64,000 nt of DNA from Gautieria morchelliformis (lineage: Eukaryota > Basidiomycota > Agaricomycetes > Gomphales > Gomphaceae), in assembly GCA_015179125.1 (NCBI GenBank), contig WHVA01000123.1, positions 62,001-126,000 on the forward strand. Reading direction: 5' to 3'. The position numbers and the translations under genes are program-made. Shown one piece after another: positions 55,746-64,000 of this stretch. Each line of letters opens with the position of its first letter. Position 1 is the first letter of the stretch. Below the pieces are notes generated by a model that was not told the DNA's origin, did not search any database, and was given only the letters and a program-made list of their open reading frames with translations.

Positions 55746-56917
55746 CCGCTGCGCGTCACAAAATCCGACGCATCTTCCACTTCTGATGCACCATGTTCTG
55801 CATTTTTGGAAAATCCTTCCACAGTGGGCACTCCACTTATGTCTGCGAGTGTGAGGAACTCTGGAAGGAGCTCAAGTTTCTCCTCTGTGGTCATAAGCCG
55901 GATGTCGAAGGCTTGGGGGCACTCATGGGCATAGTGGCCTGCTTGTCGGCATTGGAAGCAGGTGATGGTTCCGTGGCCTTTTCCGCGCATGCGGTCAACA
56001 TCCATTGGGGCAGGGCCAGTCTTCGAGGGAGGAGGGCTAGGGTTCCTAATAGGAGCAGGCAGAACAACCATCGGAAATACTTTCCATGTGGGAATGAATG
56101 CACTTCCGGGTTTTGGCACGGGTGGAGTAGGACGAGCAGAACTGCGTGTCATGTTCCGGTTTGTCTCCACAAAGGCCTCGTTTGCTTCCCTGTTTCGGGA
56201 CACCCGCCGCGCAGCTTGGTACCACCCTTCCAGGTCATCGAAATCCGGAGCTCCATCCCCAAGCAGTGCAACTTGGTTCTGGAGTGTCGGATCAAGCCCT
56301 CATCGGAATTTGATGACGATTGTCTTGTTGTCATCATACTCCGCAAGGTCGATGAGCTCCTGGAAGCGGTCAATGTAGTCATTGACCGGATCCTTGGCCT
56401 GGTACCAGCTGGTCCCCTCGAGCTTCGTAGGGGCTGTGAGCTGCTCATTTTTCGGGCAGAACTGGTCGGAAAATGTTTTCTCGAAGGTGTCCCAGTCCCG
56501 GAAGTAGTTCCCCTTGCCCTTTGCTTCATGTCGGATCACCTTGTTTGCAAAACGGGCTGCGTGATCCGACTTGAAAAAGGACAATACCCAGTGAATCCGA
56601 GCCTGGTCGTTTGGAAAGAGGTCTCCGACAATTGCGAAGTAGATGCTGCATGTGTTGAAGAATGTGCGTCCCTTCTCCCGATCTCCATCAAAGTCCGCCA
56701 GAGTTGCGGGTTTGACCTTTGCCAACTTCGCGGACATCCTCTCTTCCGCCAGTTCCGCTTGTCCGAAATCCGGCTCATCCAGCATTGCATTTCCACCACC
56801 TTGTGGAATATCTAACTTAGCCAAAATTGTTTGTAAGGCTGTTTCAATCGCGTCGGTCTTCATCCGGTTCCACGTCAATTCCTCCTCCATATTCCGAAGG
56901 CGATCATCCTGATCCAT
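55742..56917 (-). pseudogene. Gypsy F gag
   Basis: Likely start ATG 56917 (MDQDDRLRNMEEELTWNRM, coiled coil). The capsid region shows FDGDREKGRTFFNTCSIYFAIVGDLFPNDQARIHWVLSFF and WYQAKDPVNDYIDRFQELI. A single TGA at 56300-56302 replaces an Arg (…VIKFR-GLDPTLQNQVALLG), and the frame continues to the knuckle CFQCRQAGHYAHEC (about 55965-55924) and stop 55742. It would otherwise be intact. pol overlaps its last 4 nt in the -1 frame. Confidence 0.9.
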
Positions 56918-57104
56918 GTCAGAAGGGGAAATATGGGATGGGATTTCCGGGGTTGGGAGCTCGACGTAAGAAGAGGGGCTGTCGTATACCGTGTGCGTGG
57001 AAGAGGTTGCGATCTCCGAGTTGCTGTCTCCGATTCTGAACGCACCTATGGCGAATGCAACGCACAGTACGACCGCTGGTCCTCTAGGGGAGAGACTTTT
57101 CTGC

Positions 57105-57501
57105 TGTAAGGGCAACCCTGGCTGGTTGTGGAGATCACACTACCACACAACTGACAAGGGGAAATCCAAAGAGAAAAGTCTAAGGACCCCCAATGTCAGC
57201 GAGCCCGTATTATACTACGCTGCACAGCCAGGGACAACACTTGGCACCCGCCATCAACCCTGCATCCTCCTGACCTCTCTGACCCTTGACCGACCCTTGA
57301 TGCCACCTATTACGTGAGTCGCTTGATTTCCGACACTGTTCCGAGAGTGGAAGTCGGAAATTGGAGTGGAACTGGCAAGGCAAACAGACCTGGTGGAAGT
57401 TCTCCCAGAAGCGGAATCATTTCCGAAAGCTGTGGCGGAGATGGAATCAGAACTGGAAGCGGAGTCGGAAATGGAAATGGGAAACAGGGTGTCCCCTGAC
57501 A
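57105..57501 (-). repeat. Gypsy F 5' LTR
   Basis: 397 bp, TGTCAGGGGACACC…GCCCTTACA on the minus strand. It lacks the 63 bp between two CTGACAAGGGGAAATCCAAAG copies that the other LTR has. Confidence 0.93.
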
Positions 57502-57818
57502 GCTCCCGCGTTCGCGACTCCATTCGCTCCCGGACCAAGTCGTTCTGCCATCGCATTTCCCGGTTCACCTGCTCTAGGACTGTCGACATGACAGACATCT
57601 GGTTCTGGAACGAAAGAACCTGATGTTATTGAATTTCTGCCATTTCCAGCAGAATATTCCAGATTCCACGTTGCGTTTTCCGCATACCCCTCAGTGACCC
57701 GGCGATATCGAGCAAAGGCGACGCCATAGTGAAGCAGTTGAGTACCGCTGTTTCCGACTGTCCGGTTACCGGAAAGCCTTCCATGGACTTTCCTCCGCAT
57801 GGTCCCGGTTTCGACTTA

Positions 57819-58462
57819 CACTAGAAGCATAGTAAGGTTTTTTGGTCCAAAAAACTGTGAAAAAACTTTAAAAAAATCTTGAGTTTTTTAAGAACTTCTC
57901 AATCCCAAAAAAGTGTGATAAAACTGTAGAAAAAATTTTCAAAAAACTTTAAAAAAACACAAAAAAAATCAAAGTTTCTTGAGACTTTTATGAATCAAGA
58001 AACTCTGTGAAAAATTTTGATTTTTTTCAAGATTTTTTGGGATAAAAAATCTTGAAAATATTGTAATAAAAATAGCCAAAAACTTTGGAAAAATTTAAAG
58101 TTTTTATTAGGGTTTTTTTGGCATGAAAATCCTTGAGAAACAGAGGTTTTCCAAAGGTAAATATTCTAATGAAATTTACGGTTTTTTTAGAATTTTTTGG
58201 GCAAGAAAATCGGGAAAATAGTGTAAAAATAAATGTCAGAAAATTGTAAAGAAATTCAAAGTTTTTTTCAAGGTTTTTTAAGGGTTTTTTTATTTTTCAC
58301 AAAGAAACCCTTAAAAAACCCTTAAAAACCTTGAAAAAACTTTGAATTTCTTTACAATTTTCTGACATTTATTTTTATATACAAAACACTCAAAAATTTT
58401 GGAAAATCTTCAAAGTTTTTTCACAGTTTTTTGGACCAAAAAACCTTACTATGCCTCCAGTG
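57819..58462. mobile_element. AT-rich foldback MITE with CACTA-like ends
   Basis: 644 bp with terminal inverted repeats of 45 bp or more starting CACTAGAAGCATAGTAAGG (left) and CACTGGAGGCATAGTAAGG (right). It is flanked by TTA at 57816-57818 and 58463-58465. CACTR ends with a 3-bp duplication fit the CACTA (En/Spm) superfamily; PIF/Harbinger also uses TTA targets and is an alternative. Inside is a second palindrome (arms about 58225-58291 and 58304-58377). No open frame. Confidence 0.7.
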
Positions 58463-59245
58463 TTAGGGGTTTCAGGCCCCTCGGTCTCGACCTTTTGCCT
58501 TTTCTGCTCCACCCTTGTGGCACACCTGTCCACGACGCAGCGCCGTTTCTTGTCCCAGCACCGGTCGCAGGCCGTTTCCTGCGGATTTTCGGACCACACG
58601 CAGTCCAAGCCTTTGACCTCGCAGGTGTTGCATGGAGCCTTCTCCTCCTCGGCATCCCTTGTCTTCCGTTTCCTCGTCGCGGGATTCTCTGGTCCCAATT
58701 CCTGCAACTCCAGCATCCGCGCCATTTTATTCTTCCTCACCTGTTGAAACTCGTCTGCCCTCCATTTCCGTTCCACAACAATGTTCAGCACAGGGGCGAC
58801 ATCTTTTTGTTTCCCCTTGCCCTCTGGGGGCGGCGTGCTTTCCGCCGTGCTTTCCGATTCCGACTCATCTTTGGATTCAACGATTCTCTGGCAGGATTAT
58901 TCCGTGAATCTCGGAATTGCTCACACAGCATTTCCGACTCACCCGTTTGTTTCCCACCTTTTCCGGCGTGGCCTTGTCCTCCGCAGCCTTTTTGGCCGCA
59001 TCCCGTTTCCTCTGTTCCTCGCGGAGGCGCGACTCCCCCTCGTGGCGTTTACGGTCTCTCTCCTCCTTCTCCTTCCATTCCTGGTCCCGCCGCTCTTGTT
59101 CCCTGCACTCCTTCTCCCTGCGCTCCTCCTCCAGCTGTTCCTTCTCTTTCCGTGCAGCTTCCTCAACCACTTGCTTTTCTGCCAGTTGCTTTTGCGCAAG
59201 CATATCGTCGAAATGCTTCTTCATCTCAACACTGGACATTTTGGC

Positions 59246-61687
59246 ATGGAGTCTGATGACTTCCTTGAGGAATAGCCAGGCTACTTCCTTCGCTGTGACC
59301 CTCATCGTTGTTGGGACAAGGTGGACGTGCGAAGTTAGCCTATCTATGATTACCATGAGGTAATCACAGCCATCTGAATTGGGAATCGGTCCCATGAAGT
59401 CAATTCCGATCGACTGCCACGGCCTGTCTGGGATGGGCAGGCTGTGCAGCAGGCCTTTGGGCTTTTGGGTGCCAGTTTTGTTCATCTGGCACCTCGCGCA
59501 CAAGACGCAAAATGTCTTGATGTCGGGGCCCATGCCTTGCCACCAGTATGCTCTTCGAATATAATTCGAAGTCTTCATGTGGCCGTAGTGGCCCACAGTT
59601 CTGTGTGCGTGATCGATTATGATTTCGATCAGCCTCCTTCCCCCCTGAAAAACGGTCCGGGGGATGGCAATGACATCGCGCTTGAGCTGATTCTTTGTCC
59701 ATATCAGCCCGTCTTTGATGCCGAACCTTGGGTGGGCGGGCATCCAGGTGCGCCACGATTTTTGAGAACATGGCGTCTTCGTGGTATGCGTCACGCAGGA
59801 CCTTCGGCAGGTCCATATCGCCTTCGACGCTCACATGCAGAGGCGTACCGTCATTGCCTGCAGCGATGGCGCAGACGTCGTCGTTGGTTTCTGGTGCGAC
59901 GTCCCTCTTTGGGTCCCGCTCGGGACCCTCATGCAGGGTGGCGGCCTCTGCCATCCATGCCTCCGTCTTCTCCGCGAGGGGGGTTGACCGTCTCGCAGCT
60001 GCTGCCTGCATTTCGATGTATCGATCCATGGGCAGTAGCTCGCCATCCAGATCGAGGTGTTCGTCTGCATTGACGAACACGTGTTCCGGATATCTATCGT
60101 CGCTCGTGTCACTCTCGTAGTATCGAGAGAGACAGTCAGTGACTTTGTTCTCGACACCGTCAACATGTACGGTGTTGAAGTTGAAACGGGAGAGGAACTC
60201 CCACCACCTGACCTGTCGGTCAGATAGGTTTTTCTGGGTCTCAAAATATTCGAGACCCTTGTGGTCAGTCACTAGGGTGAACTTTTGCCCTAGGAGCTTG
60301 TCCTCCCATTTCATCAGGGCCTCGAGCACGGCAATAGTCTCGTGCTCGTGGGTCCTGTAGTGCTGTTGGGCCACGCTGAACCTCTTTGACAAGAAGCCTG
60401 CTGGCCGGCACATCTTCCAGTCAGGGCCCTGGCCATACACGGCACCAACACCCGACTTTGAACCATCCGTGATGACCCAGATAGGGTCATTGCTTCTGGG
60501 GTCAACCGGCCGCAGGATGGGGGCCTTGCAGACCAGTGCCTTTATGCTTTGTAGGCACTTGTCCAGCAGCGGTGTACATTCGAACAGCCGGTTATTGCAG
60601 ACGCACCCTGATAACGGGGTGGTGTATGTGCTCACATCTGGCATGTAGTGTGCCAGGTATTGTACGAGTCTGAGGAAGCACTGGACATCGTTGAACGTCC
60701 TGGGCCTCCTCCATTCACAGATGCGTTGCATTTTGTCTGCATCCGCATGCACGCCTTGGCCGTCTATGATGTGGCCAAGGCACTCCATACGTTCTGAGTA
60801 TAGTCAACCTTCTTCTTACTCAAGAAGAGGTTATTCTTGCGTATTCTATCAAAGACTATGCCTAGGTGTTCTTCATGCTCCTTTATTGAGTGTGAGAAGA
60901 TAAATATGTCGTCCATATATACATGGATGAAGCGACCTATGCAGTCGCGGAAGATTGTGGTCATCAGACGTTGGAACGTCGATGGCGCATTGCAATCTCC
61001 CATCTGAATAACTTGACTTCGGAATGTGCCAAGTATCATTGCGAACGCCGTCTTTGCGACATCCTCAGGACAAATCCGGATCTGCTCGTATGCTTCAGAC
61101 ATATCGAGTTTCGTCCGGTATCGGCAGCGCGCTATGTCACTGCGGATAACATCCTGGTCAGGGAAGGGCGTGACGTCCTTCACTGTATTTTCGTTCTGCT
61201 GTCACAGATCGAAGACCATACAGAGCGTGCCATTTTTCTTGGGCACGCAGAGCATGGGCACCGCTTGGTGTGCCATTGCTGGTATCCACCACCCTGCGGT
61301 GGTGTATCTTTCCAGTTTCATGGAAAGCTCTTCGCAGAAATGCTCTGGGCATTTTGGCAATCGATACCGCATGCGCTTGGTGGGATCAATGAGATTGATC
61401 TCGTGGTTGACCTCCCACAGAGGTGGGAGTTCAAGTGGAATACCACTGACGAGGTCAGTGATCTTTTCCATCCATTCCTCGCGCAGGCGAGGAATGTCAT
61501 CCTCCGTGAGGACGATGTCAGCAGAACAAGATGCCATTAAGCGTATTGTGCGTCTATTCGGTCCCGCAGGGCGCGGGAGCGCTTTCTTATCCCCAACGCC
61601 TTCATCGTCAGATGGGCGCGTCTCTCCCTGTGTGTATAGGGAGAGCTCGAGGATGAGTCGTTCCGCGACTCGTCCTCCTGGCTTCAA
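59246..61687 (-). pseudogene. Gypsy E pol: RT, RNase H, integrase N-terminal half
   Basis: Pre-RT region (61687-61205), TGA at 61202-61204 in VFDL-QQNENT (Arg in the family), then PFPDQDVIRSDIARCRYRTKLDMSEAYEQIRI and the catalytic VYMDDIFIF (60929-60903). A frameshift near 60785 leads to MECLGHIIDGQG, RNase H ITDGSKSGVGAVYG, HEHETIAVLEAL, VTDHKGLEYF (60788-60200). Another shift near 59750 leads to the integrase zinc site HRTVGHYGHMKT…CARCQMNKTG and core GIDFMGPIPNSDGCDYLMVIIDRLTS (59400-59330). It ends abruptly at KEVIRLH (59246) before the second catalytic Asp. Confidence 0.88.
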
Positions 61688-64000
61688 TGGGCTGGGGTGG
61701 ACCGTGGTCTGGAGGTGAGCCTGCTCACCTTTGGCGTCTGGTCCTCTTTCGATGAGTCTTCGTCGAAAGAGACTTTGCCCGTGGGGATCTTTTCGTCTCC
61801 TATATGAATCATCCCTGGGCTAGAGAAGTCCAGGGTGATGCCTAGCTTCCTCAGGAAAGGTGTTCCGAGGATTGCGTCATAGTATTCGACGTTAGCTACG
61901 TTGAAATACTCGTCATGGAGTTTACGACCGAATTTAATGGTCGTATTCGTTCCATAGTTGATTGTGGAACGGCTCCCGATGCATGCCAATTGCAGTGCAA
62001 TTGGCTGTTCTAGGGCGAATGTCTTCATGCCCGTGGCCCACGTGAACTCAGGGGAGATCAACACCCCTTCGCTCCCACTGTCGAGGAGACAGTGGGCCTT
62101 CACGCCATTGATTTCCCAGTACCCCGAGAGGGTACGGTTCTCATGTCGCGGTCGTGCGGGGCGCAATCGCTGCTTGCTCCGATGGTGGTACATCGGCTCG
62201 GCCGCCTTGTCAGGGGTGGCCGCTGTGCGAGCTGCCATTACTTTGGTGGTCCCTTCGCTGTCCGGCGCAACCCTAATCGCGCTAGATCTGTAAGCAGTCT
62301 GGTTGTCCGCTGTGTCCTCGTCCCAGTCGTAATACTGGGATGGCTCGGGCTCCCATTCGTCTGCGGGAGCCTCTGCTTCTCCCTGATCCTCATCGTTTTG
62401 AAGCTCACCCTCCCCCTCTTCATCGATTTGTGGAAGAGGGGTGTGGTCGGGATCCGTGTCTGGATCCTCGTCATCGCCGTGTCTTGCAGTGGCTGTCCGT
62501 AGGCCGGACTTGAGCCGTGGACACTCAGCTTTCCTGTGCCCTGGCTGGCCACATTCAAAACATGTGATACTGCTCGGAGCACTGCCGGGTCGATCTGGTG
62601 GTCTACCTGCTGGCTTCGGGGGGAATCTCGGCTTCGACGAGCTTCCCGATGCCTGAGGCTGTTTCCTCTCAGGTGGCCGTCCCGCCGGGGAAGGACGGGG
62701 CGGCAGTGGACGTTGGGACATCCCGCTCCTCTGGAAGGGGGCAGGCCTGCTCGGGCCTGCCTGCGACGCCAGTTTGCTCTGTTCAAACCATGACGCCGTG
62801 GCCGTTGCGGCCGCGCTCTCTGCCTGACACATCCCCATGTTGTAGTGGGATGCTTCCTCGATCATGCGGGCGGCTTCAAAGAGCTGCTTGATGGAGCTGC
62901 TTTCGGCGTTGTAGCCCTTCTTGAGGACCTCGTTGCGCAGTGTTTCGCGCAATGCGGATACAAACCGTCTCCGGAACGTATAGTCGTCGGGCAGCTGTAT
63001 CATGCGAGCTGCATACTTTGTGAGATTGTTCAGCATTTCCTGAATGGTCTTCGTGCCCTGCATGACCGCGTCGAACAAATTCGACGCGTGCTGGTATGTC
63101 AGGGTGTGCAGGAACCGCTTCTGCAGGCCCTGCATTACCGTCTCTAAGGTCCAATCGCGGACCTGGCGGTCGAAATGTTCGACGTTTCGAAGAAACCATT
63201 CTTGGGCCTCGCCCGTGAGGCGAGTGCCCACGTACCTGACCTGCATATCAATGCTGGTCGGTCCCAACAGGCAGTTCATCTTGAGCCATCTCAAGATTGC
63301 TGCGACGAAGACCTCGAACTCTTCAAGGTCTGACCCTCCTGCGTATGGCTCGGGATGGGCCAGCTTTACACTGGCCTTTGCCAGCGCGGACCTTTCAGGG
63401 TCTGTGCCTATGGCGTCGGCCATCGCGACGTGTATCATTCGTGTAATACCGTTGTATGGCTCTTGCGCGCTTTCTGGCTGGTCCGGTATGCCCTGGCCCT
63501 CGGTTGGGGCCATGGATCGGTCACGCAGCTGTGACATCGCGCGGGCCATGTCTGTGTAGGCTCTTATCAGGACTGGGGCCGGGTCTGGCTCTGGTCCGGG
63601 CGCCTCAGGTGCATGGGTCTCTGGCGGGGGTGCGTGACATGTGTCACCCGTCAGTCCAGCGTTGTGCAGGCACAGCCTGCTATTGTAGGCTGCACGCGCT
63701 TGTCGTGCATCCTGTATGGCGCGCGTGAGCAGTTCGTCTGGCTGCCAGTCAGTGTGGCCTTGTGCCACAGCGGCTGCAGCGTTCTGCGCTAACAGCTCGA
63801 GAGCCCGTGTGTGGCGACGCGCCACACTGGCTTCCTTTCTTTGCCAGTGCTCGGCCTTGAGCTCCAGGCTCTCCGTTGTGGTCTCAGAGTCAGGCTCTGA
63901 GACAACTTGTTCCCTGACGATCTGTTGGATCATCTTGCGACTGCTCGTTGGCGCTGCCGGCTCCGCGTGCGGTTCACTTCTGAATCGTACGTCTTGTTCA
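61684..64000 (-). CDS. Gypsy E gag-protease (N-terminus outside window)
   Basis: An open frame from the window edge; the first ATG inside is 63933. The capsid domain spans about residues 190-370 after that ATG (GGSDLEEFEVFVAAILRWLKM, YVGTRLTGEAQEWFLRNVE, LFDAVMQGTKTIQEMLNNL). Knuckle CFECGQPGHRKAEC (about 62563-62522), an acidic linker, and protease CLLDSGSEGVLISPEF (about 62095-62048) follow. Stop 61684. No disabling change seen in this part. Confidence 0.9.
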   Translation of the reverse strand, partial: EQDVRFRSEPHAEPAAPTSSRKMIQQIVREQVVSEPDSETTTESLELKAEHWQRKEASVARRHTRALELLAQNAAAAVAQGHTDWQPDELLTRAIQDARQARAAYNSRLCLHNAGLTGDTCHAPPPETHAPEAPGPEPDPAPVLIRAYTDMARAMSQLRDRSMAPTEGQGIPDQPESAQEPYNGITRMIHVAMADAIGTDPERSALAKASVKLAHPEPYAGGSDLEEFEVFVAAILRWLKMNCLLGPTSIDMQVRYVGTRLTGEAQEWFLRNVEHFDRQVRDWTLETVMQGLQKRFLHTLTYQHASNLFDAVMQGTKTIQEMLNNLTKYAARMIQLPDDYTFRRRFVSALRETLRNEVLKKGYNAESSSIKQLFEAARMIEEASHYNMGMCQAESAAATATASWFEQSKLASQAGPSRPAPFQRSGMSQRPLPPRPSPAGRPPERKQPQASGSSSKPRFPPKPAGRPPDRPGSAPSSITCFECGQPGHRKAECPRLKSGLRTATARHGDDEDPDTDPDHTPLPQIDEEGEGELQNDEDQGEAEAPADEWEPEPSQYYDWDEDTADNQTAYRSSAIRVAPDSEGTTKVMAARTAATPDKAAEPMYHHRSKQRLRPARPRHENRTLSGYWEINGVKAHCLLDSGSEGVLISPEFTWATGMKTFALEQPIALQLACIGSRSTINYGTNTTIKFGRKLHDEYFNVANVEYYDAILGTPFLRKLGITLDFSSPGMIHIGDEKIPTGKVSFDEDSSKEDQTPKVSRLTSRPRSTPAH

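Larger units (their letters stand above)
51366..57501 (-). mobile_element. Complete Ty3/gypsy chromovirus F
   Basis: 6,136 bp with both LTRs (51366-51825 and 57105-57501) and a 5-bp duplication GCTCC (51361-51365 and 57502-57506). gag, protease, RT, RNase H, integrase and chromodomain are all present on the minus strand. Inactivation is light: three TGA codons at arginine sites and one missing base. It is inserted in the Zn2 gene. Confidence 0.95.
51212..59239 (-). pseudogene. Antisense coiled-coil Zn2Cys6-type gene behind G1 (Zn2), split by gypsy F and a MITE
   Basis: ATG 59237-59239 begins MSSVEMKKHFDDMLAQKQ, then about 80 residues of charged coiled coil. An intron with GTGAGT donor (about 58937-58880) joins NKR to RIVESKDESESES in phase. 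The cluster APCNTCEVKGLDC…ACDRCWDKKRRC (about 58620-58530) is C-x2-C-x6-C-x9-C-x2-C-x6-C. The MITE 57819-58462 and its TTA copy interrupt after GPETP; without them the frame continues in phase (PKSKPGPCGG…), with one TAA near 57630. Gypsy F with its GCTCC copy interrupts after MESRTRE; the frame resumes at 51365 with QENGAEAGPSQRAE and an acidic tail to TAG 51212. Tail-to-tail with the G1 chromodomain (131 bp). Confidence 0.7.
59246..64000 (-). mobile_element. Ty3/gypsy element E (partial)
   Basis: gag, protease, RT, RNase H and the first half of integrase on the minus strand. It is cut at 59246, next to the Zn2 start, and runs off the right edge. A second, older fragment is at 38222-38934. 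Its proteins differ clearly from D, F and G1. Confidence 0.9.

Noticed and set aside
55793..56815. 340-codon plus-strand open frame
   Set aside because: It is antisense to gypsy F gag and zinc knuckle, has no domain, and only reflects the base composition of the opposite strand.
59444..60073. 209-codon plus-strand open frame
   Set aside because: Antisense of gypsy E pol, no recognisable domain.
1..64000. tRNA and rRNA genes
   Set aside because: No cloverleaf or rRNA core sequence was recognised by eye; a tRNAscan-SE or Rfam run would settle this.

Overview
This window is a transposon graveyard from what looks like the nuclear genome of a basidiomycete mushroom (Agaricomycetes). The evidence is the content. 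It has Ty3/gypsy elements ending in an integrase chromodomain, copia elements whose primer site matches the anticodon arm of initiator tRNA, a Tad-like LINE with an RNase H domain, a DIRS element with a tyrosine recombinase, a DUF6570-type Helitron protein, short GT-AG introns of 50-70 nt, and an intron-rich ABC transporter. No bacterial-style operons, rRNA, tRNA or CRISPR arrays were seen. Nearly every coding region carries stops or frameshifts; most stops are TGA where the family has an arginine codon.

Layout: 1-2119 is the 5' half of a copia element on the minus strand. 2275-8657 is the 3' end of an aldo-keto reductase gene split by a complete 6-kb LINE with a perfect target duplication. 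9594-10751 is a DUF6570 Helitron-type fragment. 11715-14578 (minus) is a degenerate ABC transporter. 16225-28031 is a four-level nest: a hAT-like element holds a copia element, whose 5' LTR holds a PAT-like DIRS element, whose gag holds a solo gypsy LTR. Target duplications support three of the four levels (8 bp hAT, 5 bp copia, 5 bp solo LTR).

28240-42426 is a mosaic of truncated gypsy elements and solo LTRs: gypsy D, LTR families called here H, G1, L, M, N and L3, and a gypsy E fragment. 42427-59239 is a gypsy element (G1) that is internally inverted, broken by two M solo LTRs and one H solo LTR, and followed tail-to-tail by an antisense zinc-cluster gene. That gene is split by a complete gypsy element (F) and by an AT-rich foldback MITE. 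59246-64000 is gag-pol of gypsy E on the minus strand, running off the window.

The most interesting pattern is that spliced genes lie antisense to Ty3/gypsy elements, between pol and the 3' LTR. It is seen beside LTR L (33385-34733), beside LTR M (36621-37431) and behind G1 (59239 to 51212). Two of the three encode a coiled coil followed by a cysteine cluster with Zn(II)2Cys6 spacing. A second recurrent module is a sense ORF of unknown function immediately before the polypurine tract of the L3 elements, whose LTRs carry hairpins with paired (compensatory) changes between copies. Element names (D, E, F, G1, H, L, L3, M, N) are labels for this report only.
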